Below are positions 16,454 to 25,187 of a stretch of DNA of 64,000 bases, one piece after another. The notes below the pieces were generated by a model that searched no databases, was not told where the DNA came from, and saw nothing but the letters and a program-made list of their open reading frames with translations. Positions within the stretch are counted from its first letter, which is position 1. Each line of letters starts with the position of its first letter. The stretch comes from Halomarina ordinaria (lineage in GTDB: Archaea; Halobacteriota; Halobacteria; Halobacteriales; Haloarculaceae): assembly GCF_030553305.1 (NCBI RefSeq), contig NZ_JARRAH010000003.1, positions 62,001 through 126,000 of the forward strand, given 5' to 3'. The position numbers and the translations under genes were made by a program.

Positions 16454-17884
16454 TCACTCGTCCCCGGCGGCCGCGTCCTCCCCGGCCGGGTCGACGCTCC
16501 GCTCCGTCCGGAACAGGTTCCCGGGGTCCCACTCGCGCTTGACCGCCGCCAGTCGGTCGCGGTTCTCGCCGTAGGCGGTCCGGACCCGGGCCTCGGGTTC
16601 GTCGTCGGGCAGGAAGTTCAGCGGGACAGCTCCCGTCGTGTGTGGCCGGAGCGCCTCGTGGAACGCCCGGACCCACGCGACGTGGTCGTCGTCCCGGTCG
16701 GGGTCGTTCCACCGCGTCTCGACGAGGAGGTGATGGGCGTCCTCCCGGTGGGGATAGGCGGTCGCGTCCGGCGCCGGGTCCGTCTCGGCGCCGCCCCGCG
16801 GCGAGACGAACACCGTCGCCCCCTCGGAAGGTGCGTCCGCGATGAACTCGGCGATGGCGTCGACGACCGGGTCGGTGAGCGTCTCGACGTACTGGCTCCG
16901 GAGGTGGGTTCGCGCGGACCCGCCGCTCGCGCCGGCGCGCTGGAACGACGCGTACGACCGGGGCCGGAGGCTGTCCATGACGGGGTCGCCGGCCGCCCTG
17001 AGCGGGTCGAGGACCCGACACCCCTCCGCCGGCGACCCGGCGTAGCAGGCGATGAGGATGGCGACGCGCGTCCCCCTGACCGACTCGGGATAGACGGTCG
17101 AGTCGGGGAGGACCATACTCCCGAACAGCAGTCGCACCTCGCGCGGTGCGTCGGCCACGAACCGCCGGTAGCGGCGTGCCACCGCCCGGGTCTCCTCGGC
17201 GGGGTAGACGAGCGACCCGGCGAACACCTCGTGCACCTCGTGGAGCCGGAACTCGAAGCTCGTGACGACACCGAGGGCGCCACCGCCGCCGCGGAGCGCC
17301 CAGAAGAGGTCCGCGTGCTCCGACTCGCTGGCGTGGACCCACTCCCCGGCGGCCGTGACGACGTCCGCCGACAGGAGGTTGTCGCAGGTGAGGCCGTACA
17401 CCCGGCTGAGCCAGCCGACGCCGACGCCGAGCGTCAGCCCGGCGACGCCGATGTCGGGGTCCTGTCCGCCCGGGACGGCGAGGTCGAACGCCTGGGTCTC
17501 GTGGTCGACCACGCCCCACGTGGCGCCCGCCCCGACCCGCGCCGTCCGCGCGTCCGGGTCGACGCGCACCCCGTCCATCGGGCCGAGGTCGAGGACGACG
17601 CCGTCGTCACAGACCGCGCTGCCCGAGACGTGGTGGCCGCCGCCCTTGACCGCGAGCGGGAGGTCGTACTCGCGGGCGACGTCCACCCCCGCGACGACGT
17701 CCGCGACCCCCGCACACCGGAGGACGACGCCGGGGTACCGGTCGACGCGGGCGTTCCACACCGTCCGGGCGTCGTCGTAGCCGTCGTCGTCGGGGGAGAG
17801 CACCGCGCCGCGGACGCGCGCCCGGAGCCGGTCGAGCGCCGCGCTCGGGAGGCGCGTCGTCGGGGGGGTGGTGTCTCCGGTCAT
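16454..17884 (-). CDS. FAD-linked oxidase of the berberine-bridge (BBE/PCMH) family
   Basis: A 476-residue flavoprotein. The N-terminal PCMH FAD-binding domain has GGGHHVSG at residues 81-88, where His84 is the expected covalent FAD site. The position that carries a second FAD-linking Cys in plant BBE appears to be Asp (QDPDIGVAG), so only single attachment is expected. The C-terminal end has NFLPDDE and the closing WDPGNLF, which is the BBE-type substrate domain. Relatives oxidise sugars, alkaloid or amine substrates with O2. It begins 54 bp after the DmdA-like gene with no visible promoter, so the two are probably one operon. The substrate is unknown. Confidence 0.88.
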   Translation of the reverse strand: MTGDTTPPTTRLPSAALDRLRARVRGAVLSPDDDGYDDARTVWNARVDRYPGVVLRCAGVADVVAGVDVAREYDLPLAVKGGGHHVSGSAVCDDGVVLDLGPMDGVRVDPDARTARVGAGATWGVVDHETQAFDLAVPGGQDPDIGVAGLTLGVGVGWLSRVYGLTCDNLLSADVVTAAGEWVHASESEHADLFWALRGGGGALGVVTSFEFRLHEVHEVFAGSLVYPAEETRAVARRYRRFVADAPREVRLLFGSMVLPDSTVYPESVRGTRVAILIACYAGSPAEGCRVLDPLRAAGDPVMDSLRPRSYASFQRAGASGGSARTHLRSQYVETLTDPVVDAIAEFIADAPSEGATVFVSPRGGAETDPAPDATAYPHREDAHHLLVETRWNDPDRDDDHVAWVRAFHEALRPHTTGAVPLNFLPDDEPEARVRTAYGENRDRLAAVKREWDPGNLFRTERSVDPAGEDAAAGDE

Positions 17885-17938
17885 CTCGCTGGTTCGCCAC
17901 GTGCGGCGAAGAAATCGTGAGTCGAGCGGTCCGGTCGG

Positions 17939-19312
17939 TCAGTCGTCGCTCGCGTCCTGGCGGGCGTGGAGCTTCGCCTGTTCGCGGGCGCTCGGGTTGA
18001 CCGACTCCTTGAACGGCACCTTCGCCACCTTCGCGTACACCGGTTCGTCGTCCTCCTCGGCGTACTCCTCGGGGAGGTGGACCTGGAACTCCAGGTCCGG
18101 TTCCTCCTCGTAGACGGCGTCGTTGAGCGGCGCGTCGGTCGCCTCCTGGAGTTTGTCGGCCGGGACGAACCCGAGGCCGATGTTCGTCTCCAGTTCGGGG
18201 TTCCACCACGGCGAGGTCATGTAGCCGCACTCCTCACCCGTCTCGGGGTCCGAGACCAGCCAGAAGTCGGGCGCGTAGTCGCGGATGGGTTCGCCCGCCA
18301 TCTTCAGGCCGACGAGCTTCAGGTTGAACGGGTACTCGCCGTTCTCGATGGCCTCCTTCTGTTCCTCGAGGGCCTCCTTCCCGATGTAGTCCCCCTCCTT
18401 CTCGTCGGGGACCTGGTAGCCGAGGTTCACCTGGAACGGCGACGTCTCGTGGTCCATGTCCTGGCCCCACGAGAGGATGCCGGCCGCGATGCGCCGGTGG
18501 TGGCCGGGCGCGATCTGCATCCCGCCGTGGTCCTTCACGGTTTCGAGGACCGGGTCCCAGACGCGTTCGGCGTTCTCCATCGCGTCGCGGACGTAGATCT
18601 CGAAGCCCTTCTCGCCGGAGAAGCCGGTCTGACTCACCAGCACCTCGCAGCCGTCGACCTCCGCCTCCAGCAGGCCGTAGTAGGGGATGTCGCTGACCTC
18701 GTCGCCGACGACCTCCCGCATGACGTCCTCCGAACGGGGGCCCTGGATCTGCATCGGCGCGACGTCTATCTCGTCGATCTCCACGTCGAAGTCCATGCCG
18801 ACGTTGACGCCCTGGAGCCACTGCATGAGCGTCGAGTCCGAGATGGAGAACCAGAACTCGTCCTCGGCGACCCGGAGCAATACGGGGTCGTTCAGGATGC
18901 CGCCGTCCTCGTTACAGAGGATGACGTACTTGCCGTGCATCGGTTCGATGGCGGTGGCGTCGCGGGTGATGACGTAGTCGGTGAGCGCCTCGGCGTCGGG
19001 ACCCTTCACGCGGATCTGGCGCTCGACGGCGACGTCCCACAGCGTCACCGTGTTCGTCAGCGCCTCGTACTCGGCCATCGCGCCGCCGTCTTCGGGTTCG
19101 ACGAGGCCGCGCGGGTGGTAGATACGGTTGTACACCGTACATCGCCACGCCCCCTCTTCGTTGAACGACTTGTGGAAGAACGGTGACTTGCGCACGCGCG
19201 TCGAGACAAGCATCCTGATGCCGGGGTCGCCGCTCTGGCGCAGGTTCCGTGGCAGGACGCGGTCAGACTGGTCGACGCCCGGGTGATTCGGGTGTCCGTC
19301 GTTGTCTGGCAT
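17939..19312 (-). CDS. GcvT-superfamily THF-dependent demethylase (DmdA/LigM-like)
   Basis: A 457-residue single-chain GcvT-fold protein without a dehydrogenase domain. The catalytic aspartate is kept (GGILND, Asp142). The segment GILSWGQDMDHETSPFQ resembles DmdA/LigM-type methyltransferases (GLLSYGNDMTxExTP in that group) more than glycine-cleavage T protein. Known relatives move a methyl group from dimethylsulfoniopropionate or from aromatic methyl ethers to THF, giving 5-methyl-THF. The ATG at 19312 (MPDNDGHP) follows a TTTTATG box. It is preceded by a Bat-type regulator and followed by a BBE-type oxidase on the same strand. The methyl donor cannot be deduced. Confidence 0.82.
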   Translation of the reverse strand: MPDNDGHPNHPGVDQSDRVLPRNLRQSGDPGIRMLVSTRVRKSPFFHKSFNEEGAWRCTVYNRIYHPRGLVEPEDGGAMAEYEALTNTVTLWDVAVERQIRVKGPDAEALTDYVITRDATAIEPMHGKYVILCNEDGGILNDPVLLRVAEDEFWFSISDSTLMQWLQGVNVGMDFDVEIDEIDVAPMQIQGPRSEDVMREVVGDEVSDIPYYGLLEAEVDGCEVLVSQTGFSGEKGFEIYVRDAMENAERVWDPVLETVKDHGGMQIAPGHHRRIAAGILSWGQDMDHETSPFQVNLGYQVPDEKEGDYIGKEALEEQKEAIENGEYPFNLKLVGLKMAGEPIRDYAPDFWLVSDPETGEECGYMTSPWWNPELETNIGLGFVPADKLQEATDAPLNDAVYEEEPDLEFQVHLPEEYAEEDDEPVYAKVAKVPFKESVNPSAREQAKLHARQDASDD

Positions 19313-19438
19313 ACTCGTGTAGTACGCTAGCAATCGAACATAAAAGGGGTCGTTAACAATCAATGGTGTTTATGTAGCGCTCGTCGAGACTCCGCCCTCG
19401 CCCCCGGCAGGGCGGCGAGCGTTCCGTCGCCCAGGTGA

Positions 19439-20095
19439 CTACTCCGTCTCCTGGTCGGCGATGGTGGCGGCGACGAGGTTCCGCATCCCCCGCCGCAGAC
19501 GGCCGCTCATCGCCGTCGACGAGAGGCCGATCTCCTCGGCCACCTCGCTGAGCGAGATGTCGCGCGGTTCGCTGAAGTAGCCCTTCTCGTAGGCGAGTTG
19601 CAGCGCCGCCTTCTGTTCGGTCGTCAGGCCGAACGAGCGGTCGCCGGAGGCGTCCTCGTTGCCGTATATCTCCACGATGTCGAGCGTGATGTCGTTCTCG
19701 GTCGCGTACGTCCAGACGGCGTTGAGCGCCTCCCGGTCGGGCAGGAGGAGACGGACGAGCCAGCCGTTGCCCCGCGTCTCCGTGTGGACGAGGTAACCGT
19801 TCGCCCGCGTGACCGCGGTGCTGATGAGCTTCGTCTCCGGGGTGTGCTCGATGTAGTAGATGCCCGTCCCGTCGGTCCAGTCGACGAGTTCGTAGTCGTG
19901 GACCGTCTCGTCGGCCTCGAAGGCGGCCTCGAGTGCCGCCCGGTCGTCGTACTCGACGAGGAACGGGAAGACGGTCATCCCGGGGCTGGTCGTTCCCTGC
20001 GTGATGACGCGTATCCGGACGTCGTCGAGGGTCCGCAGGGTCGGGACGAGCGCCATGCGGTCGTGTTTGACGTGGACTTTCGCTGTGATGGACAT
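19439..20095 (-). CDS. Bat-type helix-turn-helix transcriptional regulator
   Basis: A 218-residue regulator of the haloarchaeal bacterio-opsin-activator type. About 150 N-terminal residues form a sensing domain of alternating strands with no cofactor motif. The C-terminal HTH_10 domain starts LTTEQKAALQLAYEKGYF and includes SLSEVAEEIGLSSTAMSGRLRRG. A GTTATTTATC box about 75 bp upstream may be its promoter. It stands directly upstream of, and on the same strand as, the DmdA-like/BBE pair, with a separate promoter for that pair in the 126-bp gap, so it is the natural candidate to control them. Confidence 0.92.
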   Translation of the reverse strand: MSITAKVHVKHDRMALVPTLRTLDDVRIRVITQGTTSPGMTVFPFLVEYDDRAALEAAFEADETVHDYELVDWTDGTGIYYIEHTPETKLISTAVTRANGYLVHTETRGNGWLVRLLLPDREALNAVWTYATENDITLDIVEIYGNEDASGDRSFGLTTEQKAALQLAYEKGYFSEPRDISLSEVAEEIGLSSTAMSGRLRRGMRNLVAATIADQETE

Positions 20096-20479
20096 GGGGG
20101 CGTGGCCTCCGCCGCTGACGCGCCGTCGCGTCGGGCGGACCGGTCTGTCAGGAGAGTAACCCCGGGTGATAAATAACGTTTACATACACTGGTGGGGGAC
20201 GGCCACCGACATCTCGCCGGACCCCTCATATAATCGACTTCCGGGGCGGGCGCCTCGACGGGACACTGCCGACGGCGACTCAAATGAACCACGCGCCTTC
20301 GTCGGCGAGCTACAGCACAGGACGGAGCTCGTCTCTCGGGGTGCCGGTCTCAGCGCGAGCCGGGCCACGCCGGAGACGCGCGGCGAGCGGGTGGAGGAGG
20401 GAGCGGCGACGGACCCGGCGGCCCAGTTCTCCGACGAACTCGGGCGCCACCCCGCCGGCCAGGCTGACCGAACGGACCG

Positions 20480-20768
20480 ATGACCGACTACGCGCTCCAC
20501 GAGCCGCCCTACTCGGGGACGCCTCGGCGAGACCGCCGACCACTTCCTCCTGTCTTCCTTCGGGGGCCCGCCGGAGAACTTCGCCGACCTCCAGTTGCCG
20601 GTCGTTGACCCGGGCGGGAACCTCAACCTGAACGCGCTGGAGACGGTACACGGTGGCGCACACAGCGTCGGGGCCATCGACGATGTCGACGAGGACACCA
20701 CCGAGGACGCGAAAACGCTGCTGGAGGGCCTCGCCGACGAGGCGTTCGACCACGACCCCGGCGGATGA
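20480..20768 (+). pseudogene. Decayed small gene: matching N- and C-terminal pieces in different frames
   Basis: An ATG at 20480 opens MTDYALHEPPYSG, a convincing haloarchaeal N-terminus, but the frame soon becomes meaningless. The +1 frame then reads ETADHFLLSSFGGPPENFADL and on to NLNLNALETVHGG and LADEAFDHDPGG, ending in TGA at 20766. The acidic, ordered character of both pieces suggests one gene of about 100-120 residues that lost an internal piece and its frame. The tail faintly recalls small domains seen in phage-related proteins, but I cannot name it. The ATG overlaps a TGA that ends an unconvincing upstream frame. Confidence 0.4.
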
Positions 20769-21086
20769 GACGAACGTGCTCTCCCCACCGGCCGAGGTAC
20801 CCGACACTATGGCAAAATTCTGGTAGTTCCGCCGGCGAACGGGTGCGGACACCGACCGGCGGGCGGGCGGCGCACTGTTTCCGGACCCGGAGCGGTCCGG
20901 AGTATCGCGGGGTATCGGGTGAGAGACGCACTCACACTGAGTTCTGGCCGAGACGGTTCGACGGGCTGTCGTCGAGACCTTCACGAATTATAACTGCGTC
21001 CGAGACTGTTTGCCAGGCTGGAATATAAACCCCTGTACGTGTACGCGCGAGGGGCTTTGGGGCCCAGGACAGTAGGAAGAAGTGAG
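20769..21086. other. Intergenic stretch without a supported gene
   Basis: About 320 bp between the decayed gene and the 55-aa protein. A GGAATATAAACC box at about 21020-21031 is the likely promoter of the downstream small gene. No other structure is seen. The stretch 20166-20479, before the decayed gene, holds only an open frame of doubtful character. Confidence 0.3.
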
Positions 21087-21254
21087 ATGAGTAACGCAAA
21101 ACGTAGCCATCTTCGACGCAGCGATTCCACGACCAACGACATCTATCTCCCCGCCGTCTCGCTCCCCCCCAACTTCGGGGTCGTCGAGAAGACCGTCACG
21201 AAGTTCCTTCGCCGTCACGGTCGCGTGCTGATTCCGGACACCTACAACCGGTAG
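21087..21254 (+). CDS. Small basic protein of 55 residues, unknown function
   Basis: Begins MSNAKRSHLRRSD and ends VLIPDTYNR. The N-terminus is strongly basic and the rest is mixed, which is unusual among the acidic proteins around it. An ATATAAA box about 60 bp upstream and a purine-rich AGGAAGAAGTGAG directly before the ATG support expression with a short leader. No motif is recognised; a nucleic-acid-binding role is possible because of its charge. It stands alone between a decayed gene and a UspA gene. Confidence 0.45.
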   Translation: MSNAKRSHLRRSDSTTNDIYLPAVSLPPNFGVVEKTVTKFLRRHGRVLIPDTYNR

Positions 21255-21491
21255 ATCGACCGACGGCCGCGACGGTGATACGCCGCGCTCGACCGACGGC
21301 GGCTTCGTGACCGAGCGCCGACGCGTTCCTTCGCGTTCCGACGATCGACTAGCCGGCGGTCCGACACAACGTCGGGTACCTCGTGACGGACACCGCTGTC
21401 ACCGTCACCACCGTACAGGGGCCCCACCGGCCGTACGAACGTCCTCTGTGTGTAGAGGTACCGTTATACACGGCGGTTACGAACGTTTCCT

Positions 21492-21914
21492 ATGTACTCG
21501 CGGATACTCCTGCCGACGGACGGAAGCGACGGCGCGGCGGAGGCGGCCGAGACGGGCCTCGAACTGGCTACCCGGTTCGACGCCTCGGTCCACGCGCTCT
21601 CCGTCATCGACGCGCGGTTCGTCGCGTCGGACTACGACCTCGTCGTCGAGGCGGCCGAACGCGACGCCGAACGGGCGCTCGACGCGGTCGACGAACTCGG
21701 GAACGAGTACGGTGTCCCCGTCGAGAAGCACCTCCGCCGGGGCGTCCCCGCCGAGGAGATCGTCGACGCCATCGGGGCGTACGACGTCGACCTCGTCGTC
21801 ATGGGGACCCACGGACGGACCGGTATCGACCGGCTCGTCCACCTCGGGAGCGTCACCGAACGCGTCGTTCGCGCCGCCCCCGTCCACGTGACGACGGTGC
21901 CGCTGCACGGGTGA
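21492..21914 (+). CDS. UspA-family universal stress protein
   Basis: A 140-residue Usp-fold protein beginning MYSRILLPTDGSDGA. It has the ATP-binding loop VVMGTHGRTGIDRLVHLGSV (the classical GxxGxxGxxxx(GS) pattern) and ends PVHVTTVP. This class normally binds ATP. GTTATACA at about 21463-21470 is properly placed for a leaderless transcript from this ATG. It is the second Usp protein of the window and is not close in sequence to the one at 6.1-6.6 kb. Its partner genes are not evident. Confidence 0.94.
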   Translation: MYSRILLPTDGSDGAAEAAETGLELATRFDASVHALSVIDARFVASDYDLVVEAAERDAERALDAVDELGNEYGVPVEKHLRRGVPAEEIVDAIGAYDVDLVVMGTHGRTGIDRLVHLGSVTERVVRAAPVHVTTVPLHG

Positions 21915-22330
21915 ACCGACGACGACCCGTCGCCGGGACCCGTGACGGGGGGTGACGTGACGGCTCGTGGATACTTGTGAGCAGTATTCGTGTCAACCGG
22001 TACCATTTACCTGTCACCCCTCACAGGTTCCGGCGGGGTTCGGAGGTTTCCGACCTGATTCCTGTCGACCCCTGACGCATGGTACAAGGACAAGACGCCG
22101 CGACACCGTCTGAGAGTTAGTCACCAGCTGGCACGTACGCGGCGTCTCATGACACTGCACCGAGCGTCGGCTCTTTCGAGGCTCCCGTCTACCGGGGCTA
22201 CCACCAGCCACCCGAGACGCCGCGTTACCACTCCGTGCCAACCCATCGCTTACCCGTCGTCTCCCCGCGAGCCGAAGCGCCCGTGCGAGGAGGGTCGGTC
22301 ACGTCGGAGCGGTCGGGACGGGCTCGCTCG
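21915..22330. other. Intergenic stretch without a supported gene
   Basis: A 416-bp gap between the UspA gene and the end of the ADC-fold gene, which converge here. I see no promoter that would serve either gene and no coding-like frame. Confidence 0.3.
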
Positions 22331-23119
22331 TCAGCCGTCCTCGGTGAGGTAATCGCGGATACAGCGCCCCTGCGAGTAGGTGAACGTGACCGTCCCGTGG
22401 AGGACCGACGGCGTCGAGAGCGGTTCGTCGGGGGCGAACCGCTGGAACCGCGACCCCGACGGGAAGTCGAAGTCGACGCGGTCGACCTCGGCCTCGTACA
22501 GTTCGCTGACGAACGGGATGGGCACCTCGACGAGTTCGTTCACCTGTGCGCGGCCGCCCGCCGGGTCCGGGAGCTGTCGGTGTGCGTAGTAGTGGAGGTG
22601 GCCGGTGAGCGTGTCGACCTGTTCGTCGCCGACGCTCGCCTCCGCCTCGATGACCGGGTTGCCCGCGACGGAGAGCGTCGAGACCAACTGGCCGTCGTCC
22701 TCCGTCCAGTCGCACGTTCCCTCCAGCGCCGGGATACCGCTACTCTCTCGCGTGTAGGCCTGCATCTGCGGCGAGTCGTTCCAGTAGCCCACCCAGAACC
22801 GACCGGGGACGGACATCTCGCCCGCCGCCGCGCTGGTCGCACGGCTGTCGTGGTCGGCGACTTCGACGGTCAGGTAGGTGAGGGTGTACGGGTCGAGGTG
22901 GCTCGTCTGGTCGGCCGACGGCACCCGGTACATGTTCATCTGGACGAGGTTGTTCGGGTGGGGTTCGAGTCCGGGCGGGAGCGCCGCCTCGAGGGCCTCG
23001 GGGTCGGCCTCGTAGCCGACGATGAGCATCCGCGCGTTCTTGATCAACTGTGGCGCCGGGACGTGTTCACCCTCGGGCATTCCGGTGTACGCCTCGGGGT
23101 CGAACGGTGTTTCACTCAT
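22331..23119 (-). CDS. Acetoacetate-decarboxylase-fold protein lacking the catalytic lysine
   Basis: A 262-residue protein of the acetoacetate decarboxylase family. The family block normally reads RExxGFPK, with a Schiff-base lysine. Here it is RESSGIPA, with Ala131 in that place, and the whole chain has a single lysine (residue 27). Simple ADC chemistry is therefore unlikely; ADC-fold relatives with other hydrolytic, aldol or dehydratase activities are known. The ATG at 23119 (MSETPFDP) was chosen because the upstream in-frame stretch overlaps the neighbouring gene. It is the last gene of an apparent operon with a 61-residue protein (22 bp upstream) and an FAD monooxygenase. Confidence 0.85.
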   Translation of the reverse strand: MSETPFDPEAYTGMPEGEHVPAPQLIKNARMLIVGYEADPEALEAALPPGLEPHPNNLVQMNMYRVPSADQTSHLDPYTLTYLTVEVADHDSRATSAAAGEMSVPGRFWVGYWNDSPQMQAYTRESSGIPALEGTCDWTEDDGQLVSTLSVAGNPVIEAEASVGDEQVDTLTGHLHYYAHRQLPDPAGGRAQVNELVEVPIPFVSELYEAEVDRVDFDFPSGSRFQRFAPDEPLSTPSVLHGTVTFTYSQGRCIRDYLTEDG

Positions 23120-23141
23120 GGTCGTTGGATAGGACGGAAGG

Positions 23142-23327
23142 TCACTTGTTCGCGTCGACGCCGACGGCTGCGGGGGTGAAGACGTCGGGGAGCGGTTCGT
23201 CTCGGACACCCCGGACGTCGTCGAGGACGGGTTTCAGGTACGCTCGGAACAGCTTCTCGACATCCGCGTCGACGACCGCCCGATACTCCTCCCACCACTC
23301 CTCGCTGGCGAATGGTTCCTCGGTCAT
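23142..23327 (-). CDS. Small acidic protein of 61 residues between a monooxygenase and an ADC-fold gene
   Basis: Begins MTEEPFASEEWWEEYR and continues as a predicted helix (AVVDADVEKLFRAYLKPVL) before a Pro-rich C-terminus. The composition is acidic, typical of a true haloarchaeal protein, and GGGGGAGGA just upstream of the ATG is a strong Shine-Dalgarno match. The 22-bp spacing to the ADC-fold gene implies translational coupling or a shared message. It has no known motif and could be a small subunit or chaperone for either neighbour. Confidence 0.65.
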   Translation of the reverse strand: MTEEPFASEEWWEEYRAVVDADVEKLFRAYLKPVLDDVRGVRDEPLPDVFTPAAVGVDANK

Positions 23328-23434
23328 GATATTCGTCCTCCCCCGTCAGATGCGACGTGCGAGGCATCGCACTGGCAGAAGGAACGAACTGTTTCACACG
23401 AACGATGATAAAGGTCCCGTCGCGAGAGGCGAGG

Positions 23435-24565
23435 TCAGTCCATGTAGTCGTCCCCCATCCGCTGGCCCCGTGCGACGAGTCGCCGACCGGCCGCGAGGCG
23501 TGACGCCGCCCAGTCACGGAGCGACCCGACGACGTCGCTCCCGTCGAGCGTCGCCGCGAGTTCGACGCCGTCGGCGGCGGCCTTCGCCGTCCCGGCGGCG
23601 GTGTGCGGTCGGGCGACGAACGCGGCGTCCCCCAGCAGGCAGACGCGGCCGAACGCCATCTCGGGGACCGTGAGGTCGTATATCGTCTGAACGAACGGTC
23701 GGTCAGTACCCGCCACGAGGTCCGCGAACACGGCCGGGAGCCGTTCGTCGACGTCCGTCCGCAATCCGTCCACCACGTCGACCCTGAGGTCGCCCGGGGC
23801 GACCGAGAACGTCCGCTGGCGGCCGTCGGCGTCCGTGAGGAGTCGCGCTCGCTCCGCCCTCTCGAGGTCATCGTACCAGACCCAGTTGAGCCGACGCCGG
23901 CCGGTCGCGGTCTCCCCGTCGGGCCCGGGGATGAGGTAGGCCAGAATCAGGCCGTCGGGTCCCTGATAGAAGGTGAACGTGTCCTCGAACTGTTCGCGGA
24001 CGCCGGGGCGAACGGCGGCTTCGGGGGTGACGCCCCGCCAGGCGACGTAGCCGGCGTCCTCGGGCTCGACGTCGGGGAGGAGGGCCTCGCGGGTCGCCGA
24101 CCGCCCGCCCTCGGCCACGACGGCGAGGTCCGCCTCGACCGCGTCGCCCTCCTCGAAGCGGACCGTGACCGTCCCGTCGTGGACGTCGACTCCGGCGGTC
24201 GTCCGTCCCGAGTGGTAGCGGTCGTCGGGGAACGACTCGCGGAGGCACCGGTAGACGGCGTCCCACGACGTGAATGTCATCGCCTCCTCGTACCCTCGCT
24301 CGACGGTCCCGTTCCGGTCGAGGTACTCGCGCCGCGACGTCGTGGTCGTGATGTGCTCGGGGGTCGTTCCGTGGTCCCGCAGGACGTCGAGCATCAGGGG
24401 CTGGGCGACGATACCCGCCCCACGGCTTCGCAGTTCGACGTCCGACCGCTCGAAGACGGCGACCTCGTGCCCGGCCGCGCGGAGGGCGAGGCCGGTGAAC
24501 AGCCCGCCCATCGAACCGCCGGAGACGGCGATACGGAGTTCGTTCGGGTCCGACGTACGCCTCAT
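23435..24565 (-). CDS. FAD-dependent aromatic-hydroxylase-type monooxygenase
   Basis: A 376-residue class A flavoprotein monooxygenase. The dinucleotide motif is GGSMGG near residues 16-21, followed by VAVFERS; the middle motif is AEGGRSATR, a variant of the usual DGxxSxxR; the GD motif is CLLGDAAFVARP. Relatives hydroxylate aromatic or heteroaromatic rings such as 2,6-dihydroxypyridine using NAD(P)H and O2. The ATG at 24565 (MRRTSDPN) follows a TTTTAG box about 30 bp upstream; the open frame upstream of it is shadow. It is the first gene of the operon with the 61-residue and ADC-fold proteins, suggesting breakdown of some cyclic compound. Confidence 0.85.
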   Translation of the reverse strand: MRRTSDPNELRIAVSGGSMGGLFTGLALRAAGHEVAVFERSDVELRSRGAGIVAQPLMLDVLRDHGTTPEHITTTTSRREYLDRNGTVERGYEEAMTFTSWDAVYRCLRESFPDDRYHSGRTTAGVDVHDGTVTVRFEEGDAVEADLAVVAEGGRSATREALLPDVEPEDAGYVAWRGVTPEAAVRPGVREQFEDTFTFYQGPDGLILAYLIPGPDGETATGRRRLNWVWYDDLERAERARLLTDADGRQRTFSVAPGDLRVDVVDGLRTDVDERLPAVFADLVAGTDRPFVQTIYDLTVPEMAFGRVCLLGDAAFVARPHTAAGTAKAAADGVELAATLDGSDVVGSLRDWAASRLAAGRRLVARGQRMGDDYMD

Positions 24566-25187
24566 GGGTTCGAGCGTCCCTACGTCGGTCACGACTAAAA
24601 CCCCGGACGGTCCGGGAGCGCCGCAGGACGTCGTCGACCATAGTCGAGTTCGAACGTGACACGACGCCGCTTCGTCAGGCACCTGTCGTAACGTGTCACG
24701 AGCGGACAAAAAGAGGTATAACATCCCATCCCATAGTACCTGAAGAGGACTGTAGTGTTCCAGAGGTACTACAGGCGCGAAGTCACCGACCCGATGGCGG
24801 GCCTGCGTTCTCGGAGTCGTGTGACGGGCAGACCGGGGGAGACGTCTCCCGTACCGCCCGTGCGAGTGTTCGACGACGGGCCCCGTGTGACTTCCGAACC
24901 TCATCCCCACCTGTGTTCCTCGACGGCGTCGCACCACACACGAGACGGTCGCGCCGTCGGAACGGTATTGTGTCTTCGAGCCTCTACAGTACACTGACGT
25001 CCCCGCCGCACCGACGCTACCGAACGAACGGTCAGCGGTCTGTGTGACGAACCGTGCAGTCGACTGTGTGATGTCGAGCGCGGGCGGCGGAGTTAACAAA
25101 CGAACTCCATTCGAGTAATAACGTTTCTAGTAAACAGGCGGGTTCCTAACAGCTCGATTAATACGTCTCGGACGGCTAGCTCGAGAT
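24566..25187. other. Divergent intergenic region with promoters only
   Basis: A 622-bp gap between the divergent monooxygenase and metal ATPase genes. A TTTTAG box near 24594-24602 serves the former, and ATTAATAC at 25157-25164 is placed about 27 bp before the ATPase ATG. Nothing in between looks coding. No metal-sensing regulator gene is present beside the ATPase. Confidence 0.4.

Noticed and set aside
20166-20483. A 105-codon plus-strand frame before the decayed gene
   Set aside because: It starts within the regulator's promoter region, has no motif and has mixed composition; its 4-bp overlap with the decayed gene is noted but not enough to call it.
20000-21500. Prophage or integrated element
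   Set aside because: One decayed gene and low gene density are not enough; there is no integrase, tRNA attachment site or structural gene.
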